Below, one piece after another: positions 1 to 5,608 of a DNA stretch of 6,103 nt. The stretch spans positions 1-6,103 of the forward strand of contig JAEWGK010000165.1 of assembly GCA_023388385.1 (NCBI GenBank), written 5' to 3'. A model generated the notes under the pieces. It ran no database searches. It saw only the letters and a program-made list of their open reading frames with translations, and had not been told where the DNA came from. Every line of letters starts with the position of its first letter. Position 1 is the first letter of the stretch. Source of the DNA: Actinomycetes bacterium. GTDB lineage: Bacteria > Actinomycetota > Actinomycetes > Mycobacteriales > Mycobacteriaceae. Position numbers and translations under genes: made by a program.

Positions 1-152
1 ACGCCGAGATCCGCGAGGACGGCGGTTGGGGCGCCATCGTCGACGACCTGGAGATCGTCCACCTCAACGGCGACCACCTCGCCGTCGTCGACGAACCGGA
101 GATCGCGACCGTCGGCGCCTGGCTCACGCGCAGGATCAACGAGACGTCCTGA
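1..152 (+). CDS. pks13: Pks13-like mycolate condensase, C-terminal end of thioesterase domain (partial, 5' end outside window)
   Basis: Only the last 49 codons are present, in the frame starting at base 3 and ending at the TGA at 150-152. The peptide contains DDLEIVHLNGDHLAVVDEP. The GDH followed by a hydrophobic run and EP resembles the segment around the catalytic histidine of alpha/beta-hydrolase thioesterase domains that close polyketide synthases. The candidate catalytic His lies 24 residues before the stop. In the family, Pks13 condenses a FadD32-activated meromycolyl chain with a carboxylated acyl-CoA to give the mycolate precursor. The identification rests mostly on the downstream AccD4-like gene on the same strand, which matches the conserved fadD32-pks13-accD order. 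From the fragment alone it could be any thioesterase-ended synthetase, but no other reading frame here looks as coding-like. Confidence 0.65.
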   Translation, partial: AEIREDGGWGAIVDDLEIVHLNGDHLAVVDEPEIATVGAWLTRRINETS

Positions 153-229
153 CCCGGCCGCGGGGCGGGGCGGCGCGAACGCCGTCACGCACGACCCGGG
201 TGACCGTGCGCGGCCGCACCCGGCGGCGC

Positions 230-262
230 CTCCCCGGGGAGCCGGGCGCGCACCGCTAACAT
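230..262 (+). promoter_or_regulatory. possible promoter -10 box and GC palindrome ahead of accD
   Basis: The 241 bases between the pks13-like stop and the chosen accD start hold no convincing gene. They contain a 12-bp perfect palindrome CTCCCCGGGGAG (230-241) and the hexamer TAACAT (257-262). TAACAT fits the actinobacterial TANNNT -10 pattern and is unusual in such GC-rich surroundings. No -35 resembling TTGNNN sits 16-18 bp upstream. If used, transcription would start near 269 and leave a leader of about 125 bases. The accD gene could equally be read through from pks13. The palindrome allows only a 4-bp stem once a loop is allowed for, so it is a poor terminator. Confidence 0.3.
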
Positions 263-393
263 CTGGGGAACGGCCGACGACGTAACGGGACGTGCCCCAC
301 GGCCCGCCCCGCGCCGGGCGACGGCCGGCACCCGACGCACCACGGTGCGCACGACACATGACCACGTTCGAAGGAAGCGGGCGAGACCAGACA

Positions 394-1956
394 GTGACTG
401 CCACGACACGCGCCACGACCACGGCGGCGAAGCTGGCCGATCTGCGGCGCCGCCTCGAGGAGGCGCGCGATCCGGGCAGCGAGCGCGCCCGCGCGCGCCG
501 CGACGCCGCCGGGCTGACCACGCCGCGGCAGCGCATCGCGAGGCTCGTCGACCCCGGTTCCTTCGTCGAGCTCGGCCAGCTCGGCCGCACCCCCGACGAG
601 GACGACGCGCCCTACGGCGACGGCGTCATCACCGGCACCGCCCGCGTCAACGGCCGGCCCGTCGCCGTCTACGCCCACGACAAGTCCGTCTACGGTGGCT
701 CCGTCGGCGTCACGTTCGGCCGTAAGGTCTGCGACCTCATGGACCTGGCCGCGCGCGTCGGCTGCCCCGTCGTCGGCATCCAGGACTCCGGCGGCGCCCG
801 CATCCAGGATGCCGTGACGTCGCTGGCCATGTACTCCGAGATCGCCCGCCGCCAGCTGCCGCTGTCCGGGCTGGTCCCGCAGATCTCCGTCATGCTGGGC
901 AAATGCGCCGGCGGCGCCGTCTACGCCCCCGTCACGACCGACTTCGTCGTCGCCGTCCGCGACCGCGCCGAGATGTTCATCACCGGCCCGGAGGTCATCC
1001 GCTCCGTCACCGGCGAGGACATCAGCGCCGCCGAGCTCGGCGGCGCCGAGCAGCAGGCCCGCAACGGCAACGTCTCCTACGTCGCGGAGGACGAGGAGGA
1101 CGCGTTCAACTACGTCCACGACCTCCTCGACCGCCTGCCCACCAGCGTCCACGACCCACTGCCCCCGTACTGGGCGCCGCCGGATGACCTCACGGACCGC
1201 GACCGGGCCCTCGACGGCATCATCCCCGACGACCCGAACGCGGGCTACGACATCATGGAGGTCGTCACCCGCATCTTCGACGATGAGGACTTCATCGAGG
1301 TCCAGGGCGACTACGCCCCGAACCTGATCACCGGTTTCGCGCGCGTCGACGGCTACACCGTCGGCGTCATGGCGAACCAGCCGATGCACCTCGCGGGCTG
1401 CCTCGACGCCGACTGCTCCGACAAGGGCGCCCGCTTCACGCAGATCTGCGACGCCTACGACATCCCCATCGTCTACGTCGTCGACACCCCCGGCTACCTT
1501 CCGGGCGTGCAGCAGGAGAAGTCCGGCATCATCCACCGCGGCTCCAAGCTGGGCTTCGAGCTCGCCCGCGCGACCGTGCCGAAGGTGACCGTCATCGTGC
1601 GCAAGGCCTTCGGCGGCGCGTACGCCGTCATGGGCTCGAAGAACCTCGGCGCCGACCTCAACTTCGCGTGGCCGACGGCGCAGATCGCCGTCATGGGCGC
1701 CGAGGCCGCCGTCATCATGCTCCAGGGCAAGCAGCTCGCCGCGCTCCCGCCGGAGCAGCGGCCGATGGCGAAGAAGATGTTCGTCGACTTCTACAACGAG
1801 AACATGACCAGCCCCTACGTCGCCGCCGAGCGCGGCTACGTCGACGCCGTCATCGAGCCGCACCAGACCCGCGTCCAGCTGCGCCGCGCCCTCGAGCAGC
1901 TGCGCGGCAAGACCGTCCTCGAGCCGGAGAAGAAGCACCCCATCAACCCGATGTAG
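394..1956 (+). CDS. accD4: acyl-CoA carboxylase beta (carboxyltransferase) subunit, AccD4/AccD3 type, for mycolic acid synthesis
   Basis: This is a biotin-dependent carboxyltransferase of 520 residues. It moves CO2 from the carboxybiotin of an alpha subunit (AccA3 type) to a long-chain acyl-CoA, giving the extender that Pks13 condenses. From memory, the sequence matches M. tuberculosis AccD4 closely along its length, for example VDPGSF, YGDGV, GLVPQIS and NQPMH. It has two crotonase-like halves. The first shows DSGGARIQDAV (131-141) and the oxyanion loop GKCAGGAVY (169-177). The second shows VVDTPGYLPGV and FGGAYAVMGSK (406-416). The position matching the selectivity Asp of propionyl-CoA carboxylase (GGAYD) is Ala411, as I recall for AccD4. 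The GTG at 394 is chosen because TTAAKLADL then falls where the AccD4 N-terminus has it, and because the length agrees (about 522 in the family). AAGGAAG (371-377) lies 16 bases upstream, which is far for a Shine-Dalgarno site. ATG 358 and GTG 292 are in-frame alternatives. The corynebacterial orthologue is usually named accD3. Confidence 0.92.
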   Translation: MTATTRATTTAAKLADLRRRLEEARDPGSERARARRDAAGLTTPRQRIARLVDPGSFVELGQLGRTPDEDDAPYGDGVITGTARVNGRPVAVYAHDKSVYGGSVGVTFGRKVCDLMDLAARVGCPVVGIQDSGGARIQDAVTSLAMYSEIARRQLPLSGLVPQISVMLGKCAGGAVYAPVTTDFVVAVRDRAEMFITGPEVIRSVTGEDISAAELGGAEQQARNGNVSYVAEDEEDAFNYVHDLLDRLPTSVHDPLPPYWAPPDDLTDRDRALDGIIPDDPNAGYDIMEVVTRIFDDEDFIEVQGDYAPNLITGFARVDGYTVGVMANQPMHLAGCLDADCSDKGARFTQICDAYDIPIVYVVDTPGYLPGVQQEKSGIIHRGSKLGFELARATVPKVTVIVRKAFGGAYAVMGSKNLGADLNFAWPTAQIAVMGAEAAVIMLQGKQLAALPPEQRPMAKKMFVDFYNENMTSPYVAAERGYVDAVIEPHQTRVQLRRALEQLRGKTVLEPEKKHPINPM

Positions 1957-1969
1957 GGGCGGGGGTTCG

Positions 1970-2060
1970 GCTGGCGCGCGGGCGGGTCGGCCCAGCTGGC
2001 GCGCGGGGGTCGGCCCTGCTGACGTGCGGGCGGGTCGGCCCTGCTGGCGCGCGGGGCGCA
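1970..2060 (+). repeat. short tandem repeat, about four units of 23-25 bp
   Basis: Units start at 1970, 1995, 2018 and 2043. Each begins GCTGGCGCGCGGG or a one- to two-base variant and ends GGGTCGGCCC plus T or A; the fourth unit is cut off after about 18 bases. Unit lengths are 25, 23 and 25 bp. The two-base length change would break a reading frame, so this is non-coding repeat DNA rather than a repetitive protein. It lies 13 bases after the accD stop and 25 bases before the palindromic element. Slipped-strand expansion is the likely origin. Confidence 0.75.
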
Positions 2061-2085
2061 GGTGGGCGTCTCCTTGCCTGCGTAG

Positions 2086-2191
2086 CGGCAAACTGCGCTT
2101 CGTGGCCAACGAACCACCGTCTCGCGCAGCAAAAGCGCAGGTCACGATCCACCGCGGCGGTGGTTCGCTGGCCATTTGCGCACGAGTGCCC
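2086..2191 (+). repeat. 106-bp palindromic intergenic element, copy A
   Basis: This stretch recurs as the reverse complement at 3776-3881 with 4 differences (at 2091, 2120, 2128 and 2156), about 96% identity. It is itself palindromic: TGGCCAACGAACCACCG (2103-2119) pairs with CGGTGGTTCGCTGGCCA (2158-2174) with one mismatch in 17. The pairing extends outward less perfectly through GCGC to GGCA/TGCC-type ends. A smaller hairpin, CCACCG-CGG-CGGTGG, lies at 2149-2163. The structure resembles a MITE or a REP-type element. It encodes no transposase, and I see no target-site duplication. It could also fold into a bidirectional terminator-like structure after accD, but there is no U-tract. Confidence 0.85.
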
Positions 2192-2480
2192 TGCGAGCGT
2201 CCTCGAACCCCCGCAGGCGCCCCACGGCCGGTCCGCGGATGGTCACGTCCGCCCGTGAACCCCTCGAATGGATCCCAGGCATGCCGTACGAGCAGCCTCG
2301 AACGACGAAGTCCGCTCTCCATCGCGCCGAGAAGCCACCCCCGGCCCCGAATTCGGTGGCGCCGATGGAAAGTGAGGCCACGCTGGGCGAATGCCGGACC
2401 TTCAACCGTACTTTAGGGGTAGAAACCAGGGCGGATGCCCGCTTCGCCGCGCGCTCGCGGCCGTTCCGGGTTTGACTGTC
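2192..2480. other. intergenic stretch with no recognisable gene
   Basis: About 290 bases between copy A and the first hairpin ahead of the nuclease-like gene. Sampled lines are 65-70% G+C, slightly below the accD coding sequence. Reading frames are open on both strands, as expected at this base composition, but none gives a protein I recognise or has a good ribosome-binding site. The most AT-rich spot is CTTTAGGGGTAGAAA (2411-2425). TACTTT (2409-2414) could act as a + strand -10 box, but there is no -35 match. A decayed gene or a structured RNA cannot be excluded. Confidence 0.4.
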
Positions 2481-2510
2481 GTCGGGTCCGGAGCTGGGGG
2501 CGGACCCGAC
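2481..2510 (+). promoter_or_regulatory. perfect 10-bp inverted repeat, upstream leader of the nuclease-like gene
   Basis: GTCGGGTCCG (2481-2490) and CGGACCCGAC (2501-2510) are perfect reverse complements around a 10-base spacer. In RNA this is a very stable GC-rich hairpin. There is no T-run after it on either strand, so it is not a classical intrinsic terminator. It may be an operator, a leader hairpin or an attenuator arm for the gene at 2620. Confidence 0.6.
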
Positions 2511-2528
2511 CGAGGGGGGAAATAGCCC

Positions 2529-2605
2529 GCGGCGACGTGGTCGCGTGCAGCTGGAGGGGCGGAGGTGGCCCTTTGGCGCATGCCGCTCCGCGACCACGTC
2601 GCCGC
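2529..2605 (+). promoter_or_regulatory. perfect 17-bp inverted repeat abutting the ribosome-binding site of the nuclease-like gene
   Basis: GCGGCGACGTGGTCGCG (2529-2545) and CGCGACCACGTCGCCGC (2589-2605) are perfect reverse complements separated by 43 bases. The right arm ends one base before the Shine-Dalgarno run AGGAGGGGG (2606-2614). A transcript covering this region would form a strong stem ending exactly at the ribosome-binding site. This suggests control of translation or protection of the message, or an operator for a protein at the DNA level. The role is inference; the repeat is directly visible. Confidence 0.75.
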
Positions 2606-2614
2606 AGGAGGGGG
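2606..2614 (+). promoter_or_regulatory. ribosome-binding site deciding the start of the nuclease-like gene
   Basis: AGGAGGGGG lies five bases upstream of ATG 2620 and is the strongest Shine-Dalgarno match in the window. It fixes the start at 2620 rather than the in-frame GTG at 2545. ATG 2629 is possible, but its spacing of 14 is poorer. Confidence 0.7.
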
Positions 2615-2619
2615 AGCCG

Positions 2620-3711
2620 ATGCCCGTAATGGACGACGCCGCGCATCCGGGACGCGACGCCACGGGACCCGATGGGCCGCGCAGCACCGCCCGCCGTGCG
2701 CGGCCGATCGTCGCCCATCCCGGAGGGCTGCTCATCCCGTCGGTCGGCGACGGTGACCCGGGTTGGCCGCAGGTCCAGGCCGCGCTGCGGTCGATGCGCG
2801 CGTTCCGCCTGTACAGGGGCGTGTACGTCCTGTCCGACGCGTGGGAGGGGTCGTCCCCCGACGAGCGCCGCAGGCTCTGCTGCGTCGGTGCCGCGCTGAC
2901 GCATCCGGGCAGGCATCTCACGGGCAGGGCCGCGGCCGTGATGCTGGGCTATCCGCTGCCGGGTCCCCTGGACGCCATCGATCTCGCGCACGGCGGCCGC
3001 CACAACGCGGGGCTGGTGGTGGCGGGGCATTCCGGCGCCCCGCCGATCCGCTTCCGGCACGTCCGGTCGGCGGAACGCGGGGTCGTGTCGGGAGTGCCGT
3101 GCGCGACGGCGGGGGAGGTCGTCGTGCAGCTGGCGCGCTGCGGGGACTTCGCCGGAGCCGTGGCCGCGGCGGACGGTCATCTCCGCGCGGGTGGCTGTGC
3201 GGTGGATCTGCTGCGTGTCGCCGCGGCGGGCACCCGCCGGGTGCGGTCGCTGACGGCGGTGAAGGCGATCTCCGTCGCCTCGGCGCTGTCGGAGTCGCCG
3301 TTGGAGTCGTCGGCGAAGGCTGCTCTGGTCACAGCCGGCATCGGCGGGTGGGCGCAGCAGGTCACGCTCGTACGCGCGGTGGACCGCACGCCCCTCGCGC
3401 GCGTCGACTTCTGGTTTCCGGCGGAGGGCGTCGTGCTGGAGCTGGACGGGGCCGTGAAGTACGAGGAGGCGTTCGGTGGCGCGGATGTCGTCGTCAAGCG
3501 CGAGCGCAGGCGCGAGAAGCTGCTGGTCAACGAAGGTGCGCAGGTGATCCGCGGTGGTTTCGCGGAGCTTGACGACGGCTCCCTCCTCCGCTCCCTCGAC
3601 CGAGTCCTCGGGGATGCCCCTGTGGGCGGGTACGCGGGCGGTCGGCTGCTCGCGTTCGGGCGTCATGAGTCGCTGCCCGCCGACGTCCGCAGGAATTGGG
3701 GTCGCGCCTGA
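2620..3711 (+). CDS. orphan AbiEi-like / DUF559-type PD-(D/E)XK nuclease-like protein
   Basis: A 363-residue protein of a type common, often in several copies, in actinobacteria. The N-terminal half has FRLYRGVYVLSDAW (62-75), matching the 'hRGVYV' segment of AbiEi-like proteins, then HPGRHLTGRAAAVMLGYPLP. The C-terminal third looks like a DUF559/Vsr-type restriction fold: SPLESSAKAAL (Glu229), ARVDFWFP (Asp263), LELDGAVKY (Glu274, Asp276, Lys280), then a basic stretch RERRREKLLVNEG and a closing V-I-R segment. All expected acidic positions are present, so the nuclease core may be active. The substrate and cellular role are unknown. ATG 2620 is chosen because AGGAGGGGG ends 5 bases upstream; the in-frame GTG 2545 would place the 17-bp hairpin inside the protein. 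No partner toxin gene is adjacent, so a type IV toxin-antitoxin role is not supported. Codons end in G more often than in accD, which may indicate a different history or low expression. Confidence 0.8.
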   Translation: MPVMDDAAHPGRDATGPDGPRSTARRARPIVAHPGGLLIPSVGDGDPGWPQVQAALRSMRAFRLYRGVYVLSDAWEGSSPDERRRLCCVGAALTHPGRHLTGRAAAVMLGYPLPGPLDAIDLAHGGRHNAGLVVAGHSGAPPIRFRHVRSAERGVVSGVPCATAGEVVVQLARCGDFAGAVAAADGHLRAGGCAVDLLRVAAAGTRRVRSLTAVKAISVASALSESPLESSAKAALVTAGIGGWAQQVTLVRAVDRTPLARVDFWFPAEGVVLELDGAVKYEEAFGGADVVVKRERRREKLLVNEGAQVIRGGFAELDDGSLLRSLDRVLGDAPVGGYAGGRLLAFGRHESLPADVRRNWGRA

Positions 3712-3775
3712 TCTCCTGCGGCGGTGGCGGTGCGGGCGGTGCCTGCGTTGCCCGCGCGGCGGTGTCGGGTCGGGC

Positions 3776-3881
3776 GGGCACTCGTGCGCAAATGGCCAGC
3801 GAACCACCGCGGCGGTGGATCGTGACCTGCGCTTTTGCGGCGCGAGGCGGTGGTTCGTTGGCCACGAAGCGCAGTGTGCCG
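3776..3881 (-). repeat. 106-bp palindromic intergenic element, copy B (inverted relative to copy A)
   Basis: The reverse complement of this stretch equals 2086-2191 except at 4 positions. It lies between the nuclease-like gene (ending 3711) and the convergent transporter gene (stop at 3980), so its position suits a bidirectional terminator. It keeps the palindromic arms TGGCCAGCGAACCACCG (3793-3809) and CGGTGGTTCGTTGGCCA (3848-3864). The remaining bases of the gap, 3712-3775 and 3882-3979, contain no gene that I can support. Confidence 0.85.
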
Positions 3882-3961
3882 TTCCGGCTGTGGTCATCGG
3901 CCCGGTTCGATGCCGGGGCGATGCGGGACGCCGCCACGCGCAGCCCCGCGACCACGCACCA

Positions 3962-3975
3962 CGCGGCCCGCCGCG
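3962..3975 (-). terminator. possible GC hairpin after the transporter gene
   Basis: CGCGG-CCCG-CCGCG forms a 5-bp stem with a 4-base loop, starting 4 bases past the transporter stop on the - strand. There is no U-tract. Such bare GC hairpins are sometimes termination sites in actinobacteria, but they also arise by chance at this GC content. Copy B further downstream is a stronger candidate. Confidence 0.25.
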
Positions 3976-3979
3976 GGTC

Positions 3980-5518
3980 CTAGTGGACGTCGACGAAGCG
4001 GCGCAGGACCCAGCTCTTCATGGCCAGCATGATGACGCCGAGCACGATGGCGGCGACGCCGAGGGTGATGAAGAAGCTCCGCTCGGCGGAGGCGTCCTCC
4101 GGGTTGTAGTAGCCGGCGAGCGAACCGGACAGCGCGGTGCCCATGGCGACGGCCATCAGCCAGACGGCCATCATGCGGGACGGGAACGCCTCGGGGGCGA
4201 CCTTCGTGGCCAGGGAATTGCCGACCGGGGACAGGAGCAGCTCGCCCATGGTGAAGAGGAAGAGGATCCAGACGATGGCGAGCATCGGCGTCGAGTTCGC
4301 GCCGCCGCCGGAGAACGGCAGGAAGAAGAACAGCGAGATGCCGATGATGATGTTCGCGATGCCGAACTTCCACGGGGTGGACGGCTGCCGGGTGCCCAGC
4401 TTCGTCCACAGGGCGGCGAAAATGCCGGCGAAGATGATGATGAACAGCGGGTTGAACGACTGGACCATGCCCGGCGGGACCTCCCAGCCGAACAGGTCGC
4501 GGTTCAGGCGCTGGTCGGAGTAGATGGCCAGAACGGTGAACTGTTGCTGGAAGATGCCGAAGAACAGCACGCCGGAGATGAACATCGGGATGAAGCCGAT
4601 GAGGCGGGACTTCTCGACCGGGCGCGTGAGCGGGGAGAAGTACATCTGGCACCACAGGACGACCGCGGCGATGAGCGCGATGAGGGTGACCACGTTCGAC
4701 AGCTGCTCGAGTGGGATGACGCCGGTGCCGACCAGCAGGACGGCGGCGCCGACGACGACCAGGGTCGCCGCGGCCCACGGCAGGTACTGCTTGGGGGACA
4801 GCGGGTTCGGGACGTCGTGGCCGGCGTCGCGGATGGTGTCCTTGCGCATGAGGATGTACTGGATGAGGCCGATGGCCATGCCGATGGCGGCGATGCCGAA
4901 GCCCCAGTGGAAGCCCCGCCAGCCCCAGATGGCGTTGGTGATCAGCGGGCCGAACAGGCCGCCGATGTTGACGCCCATGTAGAAGATGGAGAATCCGGCG
5001 TCGCGGCGCGGGTCCTCGCGGCTGTACAGCTGTCCGAGGACGACCGATGCGTTGGTTTTGACGCCGCCGGAGCCGAGGGCGATGCAGACCAGGCCGATGG
5101 CCAGGCCGGTCGTGCCGGGGATGATGGCCAGGGAGATGTGGCCGATCATGACCAGGATGGCGGACCAGAAGAGGGTGCGCTCGGAGCCGAGGAGGCGGTC
5201 GGCGACGAACGCCGCGGCCAGGGCGGCCATGTAGACCAGGCCGCCGTAGGCGCCGACGATGGAGGTCGCGACGGCCTTCGACATGCCCAGGCCGCCGTCG
5301 GTGACGGCGTAGTACATGTAGTAGACCAGGATGCCCTGCATGCCGTAGAAGCTGAAGCGCTCCCACATCTCCACGCCGAACAGGTTGGCCAGTCCCCACG
5401 GCTGGCCGAAGAAGGTCTTGCCGCCGTGGGCGGCGAGGCCGTACGATGCGGCGTTCATTGCTTCCGATCGGGCGCGGTCCTGCACCGGATCTGTCGGATT
5501 CTCTGTCATGAACGGCAT
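3980..5518 (-). CDS. proton-dependent oligopeptide transporter, POT/PTR family (MFS)
   Basis: A 512-residue polytopic membrane protein of the size of bacterial POT transporters, which import di- and tripeptides with protons. Family motifs are clear. The first helix carries E50-MW-E53-R54-FSFYG, the ExxERF proton-coupling motif. VADRLLGSERTLF (105-117) matches the first PTR2 signature region. GSGGVKTNAS (149-158) carries the conserved helix-4 lysine (Lys154). FSIFYMGVNIGGLFGPL (176-192) is the second PTR2 signature. The rest alternates hydrophobic helices and short loops, with a soluble N-terminal tail of about 40 residues. ATG 5518 has only a weak GGACGGG upstream; ATG 5509 (MTENPTD) is an equally good start. 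DUF3054 lies 90 bases upstream on the same strand, so the two may be co-transcribed, although possible -10 boxes lie between them. Peptide specificity cannot be read from the sequence. No residue expected for function looks missing. Confidence 0.93.
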   Translation of the reverse strand: MPFMTENPTDPVQDRARSEAMNAASYGLAAHGGKTFFGQPWGLANLFGVEMWERFSFYGMQGILVYYMYYAVTDGGLGMSKAVATSIVGAYGGLVYMAALAAAFVADRLLGSERTLFWSAILVMIGHISLAIIPGTTGLAIGLVCIALGSGGVKTNASVVLGQLYSREDPRRDAGFSIFYMGVNIGGLFGPLITNAIWGWRGFHWGFGIAAIGMAIGLIQYILMRKDTIRDAGHDVPNPLSPKQYLPWAAATLVVVGAAVLLVGTGVIPLEQLSNVVTLIALIAAVVLWCQMYFSPLTRPVEKSRLIGFIPMFISGVLFFGIFQQQFTVLAIYSDQRLNRDLFGWEVPPGMVQSFNPLFIIIFAGIFAALWTKLGTRQPSTPWKFGIANIIIGISLFFFLPFSGGGANSTPMLAIVWILFLFTMGELLLSPVGNSLATKVAPEAFPSRMMAVWLMAVAMGTALSGSLAGYYNPEDASAERSFFITLGVAAIVLGVIMLAMKSWVLRRFVDVH

Positions 5519-5562
5519 TATCCCGTCCGACTGTTTCCGTTTCGTGACGGGGGCGGATTATC
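5517..5562 (-). promoter_or_regulatory. two possible -10 boxes (GATAAT) ahead of the transporter gene
   Basis: On the - strand GATAAT occurs at 5562-5557 and again at 5522-5517, exactly 40 bases apart. The first would start transcription near 5550 and give a leader of about 30 bases before ATG 5518. The second overlaps that ATG and lies 7 bases before ATG 5509, the spacing expected for a leaderless message starting at 5509. Neither has a clear -35 hexamer at 16-18 bp. Confidence 0.35.
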
Positions 5563-5608
5563 TGGTTGAGGCAACGTGAATCACACCCCGCGTCCGCGGC
5601 CGGCGGGC

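Noticed and set aside
1970..2060. CRISPR array
   Set aside because: The units are directly adjacent and degenerate, with no unique spacers between them, and no cas gene is nearby.
2086..2191. Similar short peptides read from both 106-bp copies (for example WIVTCAFAAR), suggesting a small conserved protein
   Set aside because: The similarity follows from DNA identity in all frames. The palindromic structure and absence of a proper start and ribosome-binding site argue for a DNA repeat, not a gene.
256..2322. Long - strand open frame (688 codons) antisense to accD
   Set aside because: It mirrors the accD coding sequence; high GC removes stops from the opposite strand. The translation is Arg/Ala/Val/Asp-rich low complexity without any family motif.
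2472..2477. TTGACT as a -35 box for the nuclease-like gene
   Set aside because: No TANNNT hexamer lies 16-19 bp downstream; that position is a G-run inside the 10-bp hairpin.
2086..3881. Complete insertion sequence with the 106-bp units as terminal inverted repeats
   Set aside because: The enclosed gene shows no transposase motif and no target-site duplication is visible outside the repeats, so it is left as a repeat-flanked cassette.
2413..3897. - strand open frame (494 codons) antisense to the nuclease-like gene
   Set aside because: Shadow of the + strand gene, which has the motifs and the ribosome-binding site; the antisense product has neither.
3554..5569. Long + strand open frame (671 codons) across the transporter
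   Set aside because: Antisense shadow of the POT gene. It gives a highly acidic, Asp/Glu/Gly/Ala-rich translation and also crosses the end of the nuclease-like gene and copy B.
5573..5587. CRP/GlxR-type operator at the GTGA-TTCAC palindrome upstream of the transporter
   Set aside because: The half-sites are separated by at most one base instead of the six-base spacing of TGTGA-N6-TCACA, so it does not fit the consensus.
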